Part shown: positions 5,639 to 5,891 of the stretch, piece by piece
How positions within the stretch are numbered: the stretch's first letter is position 1
How the letters are laid out: each line of letters opens with the position of its first letter
Assembly (NCBI RefSeq): GCF_938018035.1
Contig: NZ_CALIJF010000081.1
Location: 1 to 5,891, forward strand
Origin: an uncultured Campylobacter sp.
GTDB taxonomy: Bacteria; Campylobacterota; Campylobacteria; Campylobacterales; Campylobacteraceae
DNA: 5,891 nt
Direction of reading: 5' to 3'
The notes under the pieces: model-generated
The model's database searches: none
Seen by the model: the letters and a program-made list of their open reading frames with translations, nothing else
What the model was told of the DNA's origin: nothing
Translations under genes and position numbers: made by a program

Positions 5639-5891
5639 TCATCGGCATAGTTTATTCATCACAAAGCCGCAAAAGCGCCCCGTGACACCATCTCTACGGT
5701 AGGAAAAATGTCGCTCGCTCTCAAAAGTGCAGCGCGGATCAAATTTAACGTTTCGCACCCCCACAGCTGCGAGCTCGTCGCGCAGCGCGGCGTTTAGATC
5801 GAAATGCCCCTGCGTTTTGTAGCGCTCAAACTCGCCCAGTTCAAGCCCGCCGAGTTCGTAGTTTCGCACCTTGATATTCGCGCCCACGAAT
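5639..5891 (-). CDS. pgeF: PgeF/YfiH family protein (polyphenol oxidase / peptidoglycan-editing), C-terminal part
   Basis: Only the last 84 codons are in the window; the frame continues past the edge, so the start is not visible. The ending RCTFESERHFSYRRDGVTGRFCGFVMNKL matches the family C-terminus, where E. coli has RCTYTENETFFSYRRDKTTGR. The upstream stretch FVGANIKVRNYELG fits the family's GPxI-xxxx-YEVG segment. The family was first described as multicopper-like polyphenol oxidase (DUF152). Members such as E. coli YfiH (PgeF) keep L-serine out of peptidoglycan precursors. The metal-binding His/Cys of the first half are outside the window, so activity cannot be judged. It points the same way as iadA, with a 185-base gap that makes one operon possible but not obvious. 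Confidence 0.85.
   Translation of the reverse strand, partial: FVGANIKVRNYELGGLELGEFERYKTQGHFDLNAALRDELAAVGVRNVKFDPRCTFESERHFSYRRDGVTGRFCGFVMNKLCR

Noticed and set aside
5639..5887. A GTG at 5887 as the true start of a short 82-residue gene
   Set aside because: The frame stays open upstream to the window edge, and the family protein is about three times longer, so this codon is an internal valine.

Overview
The window looks like chromosomal DNA from a Campylobacter-type epsilonproteobacterium. The evidence is the AT-rich intergenic DNA with many AAATTT runs, the long form of EF-Ts, and the gene order rpsB-tsf-LolD-like ABC ATPase-acidic protein. From memory, Campylobacter jejuni has that same order, but with the flagellar export gene fliR between the ATPase and the acidic protein gene. 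Here only 56 bases separate those two genes and fliR is absent. This suggests a non-flagellated Campylobacter; C. gracilis is my best guess, by inference only.

Every gene I can support lies on the minus strand, so transcription runs from high to low coordinates. Positions 5891-5639 hold the C-terminal end of a PgeF/YfiH-type protein (polyphenol oxidase or peptidoglycan-editing family). Positions 5453-4317 hold a complete isoaspartyl dipeptidase (IadA, M38 amidohydrolase) with all expected metal and catalytic residues. A 285-base spacer follows, with AT-rich hairpins, an unexplained GC-richer block and the probable rpsB promoter and leader.

Positions 4031 to 1 form a tight run: rpsB (ribosomal protein S2), tsf (EF-Ts), a LolD/FtsE-like ABC ATPase and a large acidic protein cut by the window edge. 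rpsB and tsf share one base (TAATG), and tsf and the ATPase are two bases apart, so those three are very probably co-transcribed and partly translationally coupled. The first two make translation components. The ATPase probably powers a MacB/LolCDE-type membrane complex whose permease is not in this window.

The acidic protein has no close family I can name beyond its positional counterpart in C. jejuni. Its N-terminus reads as a compact, degenerate response-regulator receiver domain. This is followed by a series of imperfect D-x-P-L repeats and a long low-complexity acidic region. It is the least understood and most interesting item here. I see no mobile element, CRISPR array, tRNA or rRNA, and no clear sign of a wholly new system.
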